NCBI GenBank assembly: GCA_019636215.1
Contig: JAHBXZ010000004.1
Location: forward strand, 248,001-312,000
DNA from: Planctomycetota bacterium
GTDB taxonomy: Bacteria; Planctomycetota; UBA8742; UBA2392
Direction of reading: 5' to 3'
Length of the DNA: 64,000 nucleotides
The notes under the pieces are model-generated. The model saw only the letters and a list, made by a program, of their open reading frames with translations, ran no database searches and was not told the DNA's origin. Numbering within the stretch: the first letter of the stretch is position 1; each line of letters begins with the position of its first letter. Shown here in pieces: positions 35,179-43,533 of this stretch. The position numbers were made by a program, and so were the translations under genes.

Positions 35179-36354
35179 CTACACCAGTTGCTTGGCCGCG
35201 GCCAGGGATTCCGCCAGCGCGCTTGCGAACTGCTTCACGTGCTCGGCCTGGATGTTCAGCGGCGGCAGCAGGCGAATCTGGTTGGGCTTGTCGCAGCCGC
35301 CCACCAGCACTTTGCGTTCCAGCATCGCCTCAATGATCGGCTTGGCCGGGCAATCCAGCTCTATGCCCAGCAGCAGGCCCTTGCCGGTAACAGCCTGCAC
35401 TTCGGGGATGTTGCCCAGCTCGTCGCGCACGCACAGTTCCATGGCAATGGCGTTGGCGGGCAGCTTTTCTTCCAGCAGCACTTCCATGGTGGCCTTGACG
35501 GCCGCCATGGCCAGCATGCCGCCGCCAAAGGTGCAGCCGTGTTCGCCGGGTGCGGGCGCGCTGCGGATGGCTTCGTTCAAAATCACCATGCCCACGGGCA
35601 CGCCGCCGCCGGCGGCCTTGGCGCAGGTGGTGATGTCAGGTTCAACATCCCAGTGCAGGCCCGCAAACATCTTGCCTGTGCGGCCAAAGCCAGTCTGCAC
35701 TTCGTCAAAGATCAGCGCCGTGCCGTTGCCGGTGCACAGCTCGCGCAGGCTGTCGTAATACTTGCGGCTGGCAATGCGCACTCCGCCCACGCTGGTAACG
35801 GGTTCCAGGATGATCGCCGCGACATCGGGCGACAGCATGGCCTCAATGGCCTCAAAGTCGCCAAAGGGCACGAAGTCTGTCAGTGAATCCATGTTCTGTG
35901 GAAAGTCGCCGCGCAGCTTGGGGTTGCCCGTGACACTAAGGCTGCCGATGGTGCGACCGTGAAAGCCGGTTTCCATGGCAATCACGCGCGGGCGGCCGGT
36001 GGCCCGCCGCGCGATCTTGATTGCGGCCTCGTTGGCTTCGGTGCCGCTGTTGCAGAAGAACACCGCGCTGCTGGCCGGGTAGGCATTCTTGCAGACAATC
36101 TGCGCGGCCTCGGCGCGGATGTCGTTGTAAACGCTGTTGCTGAAAAAGATGAGCTTCTTGGCCTGGTCGGTAATGGCCTTGACCAGCTTGGGGTGGCAGT
36201 GGCCGATGCCGCAGACGGCGTGGCCGGCATACAGGTCCAGGTACTTGTTGTTCTTGTCGTCAAACACGTGCACGCCTTCGCCGCGCACGATGGTGATCGG
36301 CTTCTTGGCGTAGGTGTGCAGGATGTACTGGTCTTCGACTTCGCGAATGTTCAT
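35179..36354 (-). CDS. argD: class III aminotransferase, probably acetylornithine aminotransferase (391 aa)
   Basis: PLP enzyme that converts N-acetylglutamate semialdehyde and glutamate to acetylornithine in arginine synthesis (some members also serve lysine synthesis). Visible: FFCNSGTEANEAAIKIARR, GFHGRT, LIFDEVQTGFGRTGK (Asp217) and TCAKAAGGGVP with the PLP Lys246. Length is normal. ATG 36354 overlaps the TGA of nnrD (ATGA). Substrate assignment among class III enzymes is by overall pattern (GIGHCHPKLVKAI, NSVYN) and is moderately sure; other arg genes are not nearby. Confidence 0.78.
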   Translation of the reverse strand: MNIREVEDQYILHTYAKKPITIVRGEGVHVFDDKNNKYLDLYAGHAVCGIGHCHPKLVKAITDQAKKLIFFSNSVYNDIRAEAAQIVCKNAYPASSAVFFCNSGTEANEAAIKIARRATGRPRVIAMETGFHGRTIGSLSVTGNPKLRGDFPQNMDSLTDFVPFGDFEAIEAMLSPDVAAIILEPVTSVGGVRIASRKYYDSLRELCTGNGTALIFDEVQTGFGRTGKMFAGLHWDVEPDITTCAKAAGGGVPVGMVILNEAIRSAPAPGEHGCTFGGGMLAMAAVKATMEVLLEEKLPANAIAMELCVRDELGNIPEVQAVTGKGLLLGIELDCPAKPIIEAMLERKVLVGGCDKPNQIRLLPPLNIQAEHVKQFASALAESLAAAKQLV

Positions 36355-37262
36355 TTCTGCCCCGATTGATGCCGGTTTGCCGCGTGCGGCAGTTCTTCAA
36401 TCACGTCTGTGGCCAGAATGCCGATTTCGCCCATTCTGGCGCAAACCATGTCGCCCGCAAGCCCGTGCAGGTAAGTGCCCAGGCAGGCCGCATCAAAGGC
36501 TTCCATGCCCTGGCCCATCAGCGCGCTGATCACGCCCGCCAGCACGTCGCCCATGCCGGCCTTGGCCATGCCGGGGTTGCCGGTCTGGTTGACATACAGG
36601 CGCTTGCCGTCGGTGACCACGGTGTGGCGGCTTTTCAGTACGACCACAGCGTTGTGCTTGCGAGCAAATGCCAGTGCGGTCTCGCGCCGGTGGTCGTCGT
36701 TGGCGCGCAGGTCAAGCTTTGCGTCGGCATCCTTGCCCAGCAGGCGCAGCATTTCGCCGGGGTGGGGGGTCAAAATCGGCAGGCCTTTGCGGCGCGGGTA
36801 GTCCTTCAGCGCCGAAAGGTCGCCGGCAATGGCGTTCAGGGCATCGGCATCCAGTACCAGCTTGCACTCCACCTGCGGCAGCAGGTTGCGCACGGCCTGC
36901 ACCGTCTGGGGGTTGGTGCTCAGGCCGGGGCCGATGCACAGCACGTCGCTGCCCTCCAGGCCCTTGAGAATCCTGGCCGGGGCCATTGCGCTGAGTGTGC
37001 CGTCTTCGGTTTCGGGCAGGGCAAAGGTCATCACGTTGGGATCGCGGCCGGACACCATCACGGCCAGGCGCCAGGGCATGCCCACTCTTGCAAGGCCCAC
37101 GCCTGCGCGCAGCGCGGCGCGCGAACACAGCGCGGCAGCGCCCACCATGCCCTGGGACCCGGCCACGACGAACAGCTTTCCGGCCTCGCCTTTGTGCATG
37201 GCGGGGTCGCGCCGCGGCAGCGGCGGCAGGGCGGTCACGGGCACGACGGGGTCTTTGGGCAT
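36351..37262 (-). CDS. nnrD: ADP/ATP-dependent NAD(P)H-hydrate dehydratase (303 aa)
   Basis: Repairs hydrated NAD(P)H (YjeF C-terminal-type, ribokinase-like fold). Visible motifs: HKGEAGKLFVVAGSQGMVGA, IGPGLSTNP, LVLDADALNAIAG, LTPHPGEMLRLL, VLKSRHTVVTDG, and NPGMAKAGMGDVLAGVIS with the catalytic Asp in GMGDVLAG. The epimerase (YjeF N-terminal) domain is absent, so this is the dehydratase alone. ATG 37262 fits the family; a TTG at 37307 would add 15 residues and lies further from any signal. Overlaps the aminotransferase gene by four bases. Confidence 0.92.
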   Translation of the reverse strand: MPKDPVVPVTALPPLPRRDPAMHKGEAGKLFVVAGSQGMVGAAALCSRAALRAGVGLARVGMPWRLAVMVSGRDPNVMTFALPETEDGTLSAMAPARILKGLEGSDVLCIGPGLSTNPQTVQAVRNLLPQVECKLVLDADALNAIAGDLSALKDYPRRKGLPILTPHPGEMLRLLGKDADAKLDLRANDDHRRETALAFARKHNAVVVLKSRHTVVTDGKRLYVNQTGNPGMAKAGMGDVLAGVISALMGQGMEAFDAACLGTYLHGLAGDMVCARMGEIGILATDVIEELPHAANRHQSGQK

Positions 37263-37379
37263 GGGGGCAGGGTGATACGGCGGTGCATTGAAGTCAACGG
37301 CAGCCAAGCGTTCAGGGCGACTGCGGTTCCCCCTGTTGACGGTGGTACGCGCGTCAATACCCTTGCGCGCGCCAGTGAT

Positions 37380-37457
37380 GCGGCTTGTAGCTCAGTTGGT
37401 TAGAGCGCCAGATTGTGATTCTGGATGTCGCGGGTTCAAATCCCGTCAAGCCGCCCA
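37380..37457 (+). tRNA. tRNA-His (GTG anticodon)
   Basis: Complete tRNA with the histidine-specific extra G(-1) at 37380 opposite C73 (37454) and encoded CCA (37455-37457). Acceptor CGGCTTG/CAAGCCG, anticodon loop TTGTGAT (anticodon GTG), T-arm GCGGGTTCAAATCCCGT. Confidence 0.95.
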
Positions 37458-37463
37458 GCCAAA

Positions 37464-37488
37464 AGCGCCGCCCCGAAAGGGCGGCGCT
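37464..37488 (+). terminator. hairpin terminator after tRNA-His
   Basis: 10-bp stem AGCGCCGCCC/GGGCGGCGCT with loop CGAAA, 6 bp after the CCA. It may also end the convergent regulator transcript. Confidence 0.65.
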
Positions 37489-37506
37489 GTGCTGTTGCGC
37501 GGGCGC

Positions 37507-39024
37507 CTACCCAGCCTCAGCCTGCTGCAGCACCGGCCCGTAGGCCACCCAGCCACGCTTGAACCAGGTCTGCATGTGTTTCTGCGCGCGGCGCCGCAAC
37601 CGGCCCTGGGCACCCTTTGTGCCGGGCTCAATCAGCCGGATCGCGTTGCGGTAATGCAGCGAAAGCGCAAGGATGTGCGGGGTGACTTCGCGCGGCAACG
37701 CCTGCCGCGCCTGTTCGCAACGCAGCAGCTCGCGCAGTGCGCCGGCCCGGTCGCCGCTGGTGACAAGCACTTCGGTGTTGCAGGCCGAGGCCAGCGGCGA
37801 ATCGCCCCCGGCGGGCCGGCCGGCGCCGGTATCCAGCGCAACGCCTTCGCGCGCGGCCTTGGGATCGGGGCGTTCCAGTTGTTCCAGAAGGGCCGTGGCC
37901 AGGCGGCGGAAGTACCCGCTGCGCCACACCGGTTCAATGTTGGGCGCGTTGGCGTAATCCAGCGCCACGCGCAGCGAGGCCTTGTCGCCCAGCCAGCAGG
38001 CGAACTGCAGGATGTGGTCGGCCTTGGCATCGGTGCGTTCGCCTATCCTGGCAGCGTCGGCCACCGGCAGCATGCCGCCCCACATCATCATGCGCAGCTG
38101 TGTGGCCTCGCTGATGCGCCGGTGCATGCCGGTCAGGCGCGGCAATGTGCGCTGCACTTTCTCCAGGCCTTTGTGCAGAAAGCCCAGTTCGGTCAGGATC
38201 ACGCCATGGGTGTTATCCAGCCGGGCAAAGGCGTCCCACTTTTGCCCCTTGCGGCCGGCCAGGTTGCGCACGGCCCGGCAGATGCGGTGGGCTTCATGCA
38301 TGCGGTCCATCTGCACCAGCGCCACCACAATGCGGCGGGCCTCGTCGCAGGCGCGCTCGTCAAACAGCGTGCCGTCGGGCAGGCTGGCCAGGAACAGCTT
38401 GCGCTGGAAGTGCAGGAACTGTTCCGAGTTCTTCAACTGGAACTCGTGGTAGGCCTGCATGCGCATGAAGTTGCGGGCCAGCTCTTCGTCGTCGCACAGG
38501 CGTGAAAGCTGCAGCGCGGCCTGGCGCAGGTCGGCCGCGCGTTCGAGGTCAAGCTTGTCCAGCGCGGACTGCAGGTCGTCCAGGATGCGGCGGAACAGCG
38601 GGCGGGACTGGTCGTTCAGTTTCTCGCGCAGGCGCTCGTGGGCCATCAGCGCGTCGTTCAGTTCGCGCAGCACCTTCAGGTGATGCTTGCCGGTAAGCGA
38701 GCCCAGGCGCATGCGTGCAATGGCGTTCATGGCCTCGACAAGTTCCAGCAGGTTTTCGCCCAGGCGGGCGGTTTCGGCGGGCACGTCGGAAAGAAACGGC
38801 GCGCCTTCGCCAACCAGCAGCCACGAAGGGTTCACGCCCAGCCCGCGCACCAGCGCCGAACAGAACGCCGCGGGCACGCGCGCCCCGTGCACGTAACGGT
38901 TGACGCCGGCCACCAGGTGGCCGGTCTTGCGGGCGATGTCGCTCTGGCTGTGCTGTTCCAGCAGCCGGTGCAGGCGCTGGCGGACCAGTTCGTCGTCGTC
39001 CGGCAAGCCTTCTTGATTCTGCAT
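37507..39024 (-). CDS. HTH-domain regulator with large helical-repeat region (505 aa)
   Basis: The N-terminal 65 residues look like a Cro/CI-type helix-turn-helix: QRLHRLLEQHSQSDIARKTG, then VNRYVHGARVPAAFCSALVR and GVNPSWLLVGEGAPFLSD, a phrase typical of CI-like repressors. Residues 90-490 are almost entirely helical and charged, with TPR-like spacing (LERAADLRQAALQLSRLC; MHEAHRICRAVRNLAG), which could sense a peptide, small molecule or partner protein as in RRNPP-type regulators. No catalytic motif. ATG 39024 has GGCGGAG about 8 nt upstream; a promoter lies at 39053-39081. Target unknown. Confidence 0.65.
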   Translation of the reverse strand: MQNQEGLPDDDELVRQRLHRLLEQHSQSDIARKTGHLVAGVNRYVHGARVPAAFCSALVRGLGVNPSWLLVGEGAPFLSDVPAETARLGENLLELVEAMNAIARMRLGSLTGKHHLKVLRELNDALMAHERLREKLNDQSRPLFRRILDDLQSALDKLDLERAADLRQAALQLSRLCDDEELARNFMRMQAYHEFQLKNSEQFLHFQRKLFLASLPDGTLFDERACDEARRIVVALVQMDRMHEAHRICRAVRNLAGRKGQKWDAFARLDNTHGVILTELGFLHKGLEKVQRTLPRLTGMHRRISEATQLRMMMWGGMLPVADAARIGERTDAKADHILQFACWLGDKASLRVALDYANAPNIEPVWRSGYFRRLATALLEQLERPDPKAAREGVALDTGAGRPAGGDSPLASACNTEVLVTSGDRAGALRELLRCEQARQALPREVTPHILALSLHYRNAIRLIEPGTKGAQGRLRRRAQKHMQTWFKRGWVAYGPVLQQAEAG

Positions 39025-39052
39025 GGGGTCGCTCCGCCTTACTGCAAACGAT

Positions 39053-39081
39053 AAACTACTTGCGGCGGTCGTTCAGAACAA
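39053..39081 (-). promoter_or_regulatory. sigma-70-like promoter of the HTH/helical regulator
   Basis: On the minus strand TTGTTC (39081-39076), a 17-nt spacer and TAGTTT (39058-39053), 28 nt before the ATG. Confidence 0.4.
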
Positions 39082-39083
39082 GG

Positions 39084-39258
39084 TTCACGGGGCCGTGAAT
39101 GAATCGAGTATGTCACGACCAGCAACCAGGCGTCGCAGAATCCGCAACCCTGCGATGCCGCGTGCAGACGGACCCCACTCTGTCTGCGCAAGCGTGGCTC
39201 CCGGAAGGGACTACGCCGGGCAAGGAGGGCGGCCGGCAATGGCCGCCCTCTTTATTTT
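39084..39258 (+). ncRNA. candidate structured intergenic RNA ending at a terminator
   Basis: A plus-strand terminator at 39226-39258 (stem AGGGCGGCC/GGCCGCCCT, tail CTTTATTTT) has no plus-strand gene before it back to tRNA-His at 37457, which has its own hairpin. The sequence before it folds into successive stems: 39084-39088/39095-39099, GCGTCGCAG/CTGCGATGC (39130-39138/39150-39158, one G-T), GTGCAGAC/GTCTGCGC (39162-39169/39182-39189) and CCCGG/CCGGG (39200-39204/39216-39220). No coding frame fits. I compared it with SRP RNA and 6S RNA from memory and saw no match. The 5' end is unknown. Confidence 0.4.
39226..39258 (+). terminator. rho-independent terminator in the regulator-suhB gap
   Basis: 9-bp stem AGGGCGGCC/GGCCGCCCT, 6-nt loop GGCAAT, then CTTTATTTT. 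Only the plus strand has the T-tract. Confidence 0.8.
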
Positions 39259-39640
39259 CGGGCTGGGTGCAAGCGCCAAGTTGTCGTTGCAGGCAAAGGT
39301 TCACGCCAAGGCCGATGCAGGCAGCGGCAGATTGTCACAAAAGCCCAAAGCCCCAGAAGTTGCCGCGCCATAGTTGCTGACGCACCTGCGCCACTGGCCT
39401 TGCCACGGTGGACGGGCGCAGCGCCTGTCATACGCGTTTGGCTGCGCCCCGGTGAACCGATAAAATGCGACGCGGGCCGCCTGAGGAGGGCGGCCCGCAC
39501 CAAAACACCGTTGCCGGGGGAGGCATTTTTCAACAGTTACCTGTCGAAACCTTGGAGGAGGACAGTTCCCCAGCCACGGCACAACTACTGTATAACGTCT
39601 AAACGGCCCCCACAAGCCAAGGTTTTTTCATTCGCCCGCT
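39259..39640. other. intergenic region without recognisable gene
   Basis: 382 bp between the candidate RNA and the inositol monophosphatase gene. It holds a perfect 10-bp hairpin GCGGGCCGCC/GGCGGCCCGC (39472-39481/39489-39498) and a TATAAC box at 39591-39596 that could be the -10 of the next gene. No convincing coding frame. Confidence 0.5.
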
Positions 39641-40480
39641 ATGACGCAAATCCCGGACGCATCGTTCCTTACAAACCTGGCCCAGATCGTGGCAGAAGTG
39701 CAATTGCGGCATTTTGACAGGCTGGACCCCGCCACCATCGACCTCAAGCGCCGCCGCGACCTGCTGACCATCGCCGACAGCGAAACCGAGGCCGCGCTGA
39801 TTGCCGCCATCCGGGGCGCGTGGCCCGGCCACGACATCCTGGCCGAGGAATCCGGTGCCGACCTGCGCGGCAGTGAATGGTGCTGGATCATCGACCCCGT
39901 GGACGGCACGACCAATTTTGCCCGGGGCTTTCCGATTTTCGCCGCCAGTGTGGCCCTGTGCCGCCGCGGCGTGCCCGTGCTGGGGCTGGTGAACGCCCCG
40001 TACCTGCGCGAGTGCTTTGTGGCCGAACGCGGCGCGGGGGCCGTTTTGAACGGGCGCAGGCTGAACGTGAGCAAGACGCCCGACATCCACACCAGCCTGC
40101 TGGCCACGGGTTTTTCCTACGTGCGCAACGAGGTGCAACGCAACAACGTGGACAACTTTGGCAAGCTGGTGCTGAAGTGCCACGACATAAGGCGCGGCGG
40201 CAGCGCGAGTGTGGACCTGGCCTACGTGGCCGCGGGCCGCTTTGACGGCTACTGGGAAGGCTACCTGAAGCCCTGGGATGTCGCGGCCGGGGCGCTGCTG
40301 GTGCAGGAAGCGGGCGGCGCGATCACGGACTTTGCGGGCGGCCAAGACTGGCTGTTTGGCGAAAACGCCGTGGCCACCAACGGCATGATCCACGCGGAAC
40401 TGCTGGGCGAACTGAGCGGCACCGAGCCCGGATACCAACCCTGGGGCCGCGACATCGAACGCAAGCTGCGCCACGGGTGA
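39641..40480 (+). CDS. inositol-1-monophosphatase family phosphatase (279 aa)
   Basis: Mg2+-dependent sugar-phosphate phosphatase of the IMPase/SuhB/HisN group. Metal-binding motifs are intact: LAEESG, WIIDPVDGTTNFARGFP and the C-terminal KPWDVAAGALLVQEAGG. Length is normal. The ATG at 39641 has no close ribosome-binding site; AAGG lies about 17 nt upstream. Possible substrates are inositol phosphate, histidinol phosphate or fructose-1,6-bisphosphate; the sequence does not decide. An unknown membrane protein gene follows. Confidence 0.92.
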   Translation: MTQIPDASFLTNLAQIVAEVQLRHFDRLDPATIDLKRRRDLLTIADSETEAALIAAIRGAWPGHDILAEESGADLRGSEWCWIIDPVDGTTNFARGFPIFAASVALCRRGVPVLGLVNAPYLRECFVAERGAGAVLNGRRLNVSKTPDIHTSLLATGFSYVRNEVQRNNVDNFGKLVLKCHDIRRGGSASVDLAYVAAGRFDGYWEGYLKPWDVAAGALLVQEAGGAITDFAGGQDWLFGENAVATNGMIHAELLGELSGTEPGYQPWGRDIERKLRHG

Positions 40481-40543
40481 CAACCGGCGCGATGTTGCTA
40501 GATTTCTGACACTGCCACCGTGCTGGGGTGGCTGCTGCGCCAC

Positions 40544-42505
40544 ATGGATACGCTGGTCATTGTCCGCAGGATCCGCGAGGCCGAAACGCTTGCCGACAAG
40601 GGCAGCCACGGCGAGGCCATGCGTTTGCTGGAACCCTTGCTGGGCGAGGCCGCTTTGCAGGAGGCCCACCGCACGCTGATCCGCAAGAAACTCGAACTGT
40701 TCGAAAAGCAGCGTGCCCGCGTCACGCGCATCATGACGCGCAGCGCCAGCAGCAGCAGCGGGCTTACGGCGATATCGGCCGCACGCCGGCCCGCAGCCGA
40801 CAGCGACAAGTCGTCCGAGCTCACGGCAATCCGCAAACCCGTGGATCCAGCCACCGAACGCCCAACCGATGTGCCGCTGGACAAAACCCCGCCGGGTGTG
40901 CCCACGGAGGCCGTGCCCAAGCTGCAATCGCGGGGCAACAGCGCCATGTTGCGCAAACCGGGCGTGGCCGTGCCGGGGCACGACACCGAACTCGGGCAGC
41001 GCGATTCCACCGAAGTTGAGGCGCGGCCGGTGTCGTCGGGCCAGACCACTGTGCACATGCCGCCGCCACGTTCGCCCGACAGCACGGTGCTGTTGCCCGG
41101 CCCGGCGCGGCCTCGCAAACCGGACCCGAACGAAAGCCAGGAACTTGCCCCGCTGGCAGAAGACCCGATAGCTGAAGAACACGGCGACGACGACCCGCGC
41201 AGCACCAGCATCTTTGCCCTGCCGCCCGCGCCGGTGGTGGTGGACCAGGTGATCCAGCCGCGGCCCGAAAGCGCGCCGAACCTGGTGCGGGTTTCCACGC
41301 CGCAGGAGGAGACCAAGACGCCGCCGCCGACACCACGCGCGGCGGCCAGCGTGGACAACATCCCGGCACCCGCGCCGGTGCCGGTGCGCGACAGCATTGT
41401 CATGCCGCACACACACAACGTGATCCCGACGCCGGCACCCGGGCCGCCGCGCCCGCGCGTGGACGACGACAGCACCTACCTGCTGGCCGATGATCATTTC
41501 GCGGCGCGGCCTCCGTCGCGCAAGCCTTCGCAGAGCACACCCGACCTCAAGGCGCTGGTGGACCGCCTGCCCGACGACGACCTGCGGCGCGAGCTGGCGC
41601 TGGAAGTCGTGCGCCTGCGCGAAGAACTTGAAAAGTCGCGCCGTGGCGCAGCCACGCAGGATTCACCGTCGCGCCGCGTGGAAAGGGTCAAACCCGAAAG
41701 CGGCACCTTTCACATCCCGGCCAGCCAGGCCAACACGATTGTGCGCCGCGCCGCCGGCAGCGACCGCATTGAAGTGCACATGCCCTCGCGCGACGAAGAC
41801 ATTGCCGAACTTCAGGTGCTGCGGCGTGATTCCGTGCGCGGCAAGAAATCCGAAGTTGCCACCGACCGCGTGGCGCTTGCCCAGGATTACATTGAGGCCC
41901 GCCAGGCCCGCGGGCCGGGCCGGTTGAAGGCCGTGGCCCGCTGGCTTGGTGTTGCGGCTGCAGTGGCGTTTCTGGCCTGGCTGATTCACCTGGGCTGGAA
42001 GACGGTCACGCAGGCCGAGGCGCTGCAATCCGTGGTGACGGAAACCACCGTGGGCGCCATTGAGCTTGGCATCAGCACCGAAGACGCCCCGGCGCTGGCT
42101 GGCGCGTCACGCGAACCCAACCGGCAGGTGCTGGTTCCCAAGGGCAGCAGCTGGGTCGTGCAATACGGCACAATCGACGGCGTGGAACGGGTGCTGGCGA
42201 TTGTGGTTCCGCTGCAGGGCGGCGACCCGGGCGTAACGGCCGTGGAGTTCGGGGCGCGTACACTGCGCCTGGCCGACGGCACGGGCGTGGCGCAGGTGAT
42301 CAGCACCCTGGGCGAGCCTGACCCGGCCTACAGCGAGGCGATTTTCCGGTCAAAGGCCGAGGGCGTGCTGGTGTACAAAGACCGCCAGGGCCGCAGCACG
42401 CTGGAGTTCCGTTACCGCAGTGCCGAGCCCGAGCGCGCCGTGGCTTTGCGCCTTCTGGATGCCCGGGCAACACCCCCGTTTCCGGACCTAGCCTCCGGTC
42501 GCTGA
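40544..42505 (+). CDS. large disordered single-pass membrane protein of unknown function (653 aa)
   Basis: No recognised family. The N-terminal 55 residues are helical (LVIVRRIREAETLADKGSHG, RTLIRKKLELFEKQRARVTR), possibly one TPR-like unit. Residues 60-340 are Pro/Ala/Ser/Asp-rich and probably disordered. A charged helix follows (DLRRELALEVVRLREELEKS), then one transmembrane segment at about residue 475 (WLGVAAAVAFLAWLIHLGW) and a C-terminal beta-rich domain of about 160 residues in the periplasm (ETTVGAIELGISTEDAP; GEPDPAYSEAIFRSKAEGV). Start is ATG 40544; GTG 40520 is the alternative. The layout resembles signalling or scaffold proteins with an exported sensor domain. Confidence 0.6.
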   Translation: MDTLVIVRRIREAETLADKGSHGEAMRLLEPLLGEAALQEAHRTLIRKKLELFEKQRARVTRIMTRSASSSSGLTAISAARRPAADSDKSSELTAIRKPVDPATERPTDVPLDKTPPGVPTEAVPKLQSRGNSAMLRKPGVAVPGHDTELGQRDSTEVEARPVSSGQTTVHMPPPRSPDSTVLLPGPARPRKPDPNESQELAPLAEDPIAEEHGDDDPRSTSIFALPPAPVVVDQVIQPRPESAPNLVRVSTPQEETKTPPPTPRAAASVDNIPAPAPVPVRDSIVMPHTHNVIPTPAPGPPRPRVDDDSTYLLADDHFAARPPSRKPSQSTPDLKALVDRLPDDDLRRELALEVVRLREELEKSRRGAATQDSPSRRVERVKPESGTFHIPASQANTIVRRAAGSDRIEVHMPSRDEDIAELQVLRRDSVRGKKSEVATDRVALAQDYIEARQARGPGRLKAVARWLGVAAAVAFLAWLIHLGWKTVTQAEALQSVVTETTVGAIELGISTEDAPALAGASREPNRQVLVPKGSSWVVQYGTIDGVERVLAIVVPLQGGDPGVTAVEFGARTLRLADGTGVAQVISTLGEPDPAYSEAIFRSKAEGVLVYKDRQGRSTLEFRYRSAEPERAVALRLLDARATPPFPDLASGR

Positions 42506-42564
42506 TTTGCCATCTGGTCACGGGCGAGAATTTCCTGCTATCCTGCGCGCGACTGGGGCCATTG

Positions 42565-43497
42565 ATGAAGATTCGATTCTGGGGAGTACGCGGCAGCCTG
42601 CCCACGCCGGGGCCTGAGACCTCGCGTTACGGCGGCAACACCACGTGCCTTCAGGTGATACGCGATACCGGCCCGGTCATTATCATCGACAGCGGCACGG
42701 GCATCCGCCAGCTGGGCGACAGCATGATGGCGGGCAAGGGCCCGCCGTTTGACATCAAGCTGCTGATCACCCACACCCACTGGGACCACATCCACGGCTT
42801 TCCGTTCTTCGTGCCGATCTACACGCCGGGCAGCAAGGTGGCGGTGCACGGCATCGGGCCGCTGCGTGAGGGCAAGGGCTTTGAACAGGTCATGCGCGAC
42901 CAGATGACCTACAGCTACTTCCCGGTCGAGAACACCATGCTGGACAACGTGGTCAGCTATCACGACTACAACAAGATGTTCCCCGGCGGCGTTGAGAAGT
43001 CGTTTGAACTGGCCGAGGGCGTGACCGTGCGCCTGAAGCTGACCAACCACCCGGTGTACTGCACGGCCTACCGCATTGAAGCCGACGGCCAGAGTTTTGT
43101 GTTCAGTGGCGACCACGAGCCCTGGTCACCGGGGCCGATGGACAGCGAAACCGGTGAAACACGCCAGCTTTACACGATGATGAACGACCGGTTTGTGGAG
43201 TTCTGCCGCGGCGCGGACCTGCTGGTGATTGACACCACCTACACCCAGGCTGAGTACGAAAGCAAAGACAAGCCCCACCTGTCCAAGCGCGGCTGGGGCC
43301 ACAGCTTCTTTGAGTACAACATCCAGATCGCCAAGGCGGCCGGGGTCAAGCGCATGGCGTTTACCCACCATGACCCGACTCGAACCGATGACGCGCTGGA
43401 CCGTTTAATGAGCCAGACGTATCTGCCGATGGCAAAGTCCGTTGCGCCGGCGACGGAGTTCTTTGCGGCGCGCGAAGGCATGATCGTCGAGCTTTAG
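42565..43497 (+). CDS. metallo-beta-lactamase-fold hydrolase (310 aa)
   Basis: Binuclear-metal hydrolase related to the cyclic-nucleotide phosphodiesterase/RNase Z-like group. N-terminus MKIRFWGVRGSLPTPGP is typical of this subgroup. Metal ligands: ITHTHWDHIHG, FSGDHEPW with Asp/His, and FTHHDP near the end; the insert around residues 95-135 is longer than in minimal members. Unlike the protein at 10069, the HxHxDH motif is intact. ATG 42565 follows GGGG about 6 nt upstream. Substrate unknown. It precedes an unknown membrane protein by 36 bp. Confidence 0.88.
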   Translation: MKIRFWGVRGSLPTPGPETSRYGGNTTCLQVIRDTGPVIIIDSGTGIRQLGDSMMAGKGPPFDIKLLITHTHWDHIHGFPFFVPIYTPGSKVAVHGIGPLREGKGFEQVMRDQMTYSYFPVENTMLDNVVSYHDYNKMFPGGVEKSFELAEGVTVRLKLTNHPVYCTAYRIEADGQSFVFSGDHEPWSPGPMDSETGETRQLYTMMNDRFVEFCRGADLLVIDTTYTQAEYESKDKPHLSKRGWGHSFFEYNIQIAKAAGVKRMAFTHHDPTRTDDALDRLMSQTYLPMAKSVAPATEFFAAREGMIVEL

Positions 43498-43533
43498 CAT
43501 GGCGCGCAGCAGTTTTCCGGCCCGTGCGAACCC

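Noticed and set aside
37379..37386. tRNA-His lacking the encoded G(-1)
   Set aside because: Re-aligning with T8-A9 puts G37380 at position -1 opposite C73, with CCA following; the tRNA is canonical.
39084..39258. SRP RNA (4.5S) or 6S RNA
   Set aside because: A CCCGGAAGGG tetraloop is present, but the conserved internal loop of SRP domain IV is missing, and the long bulged hairpin of 6S RNA is not formed.
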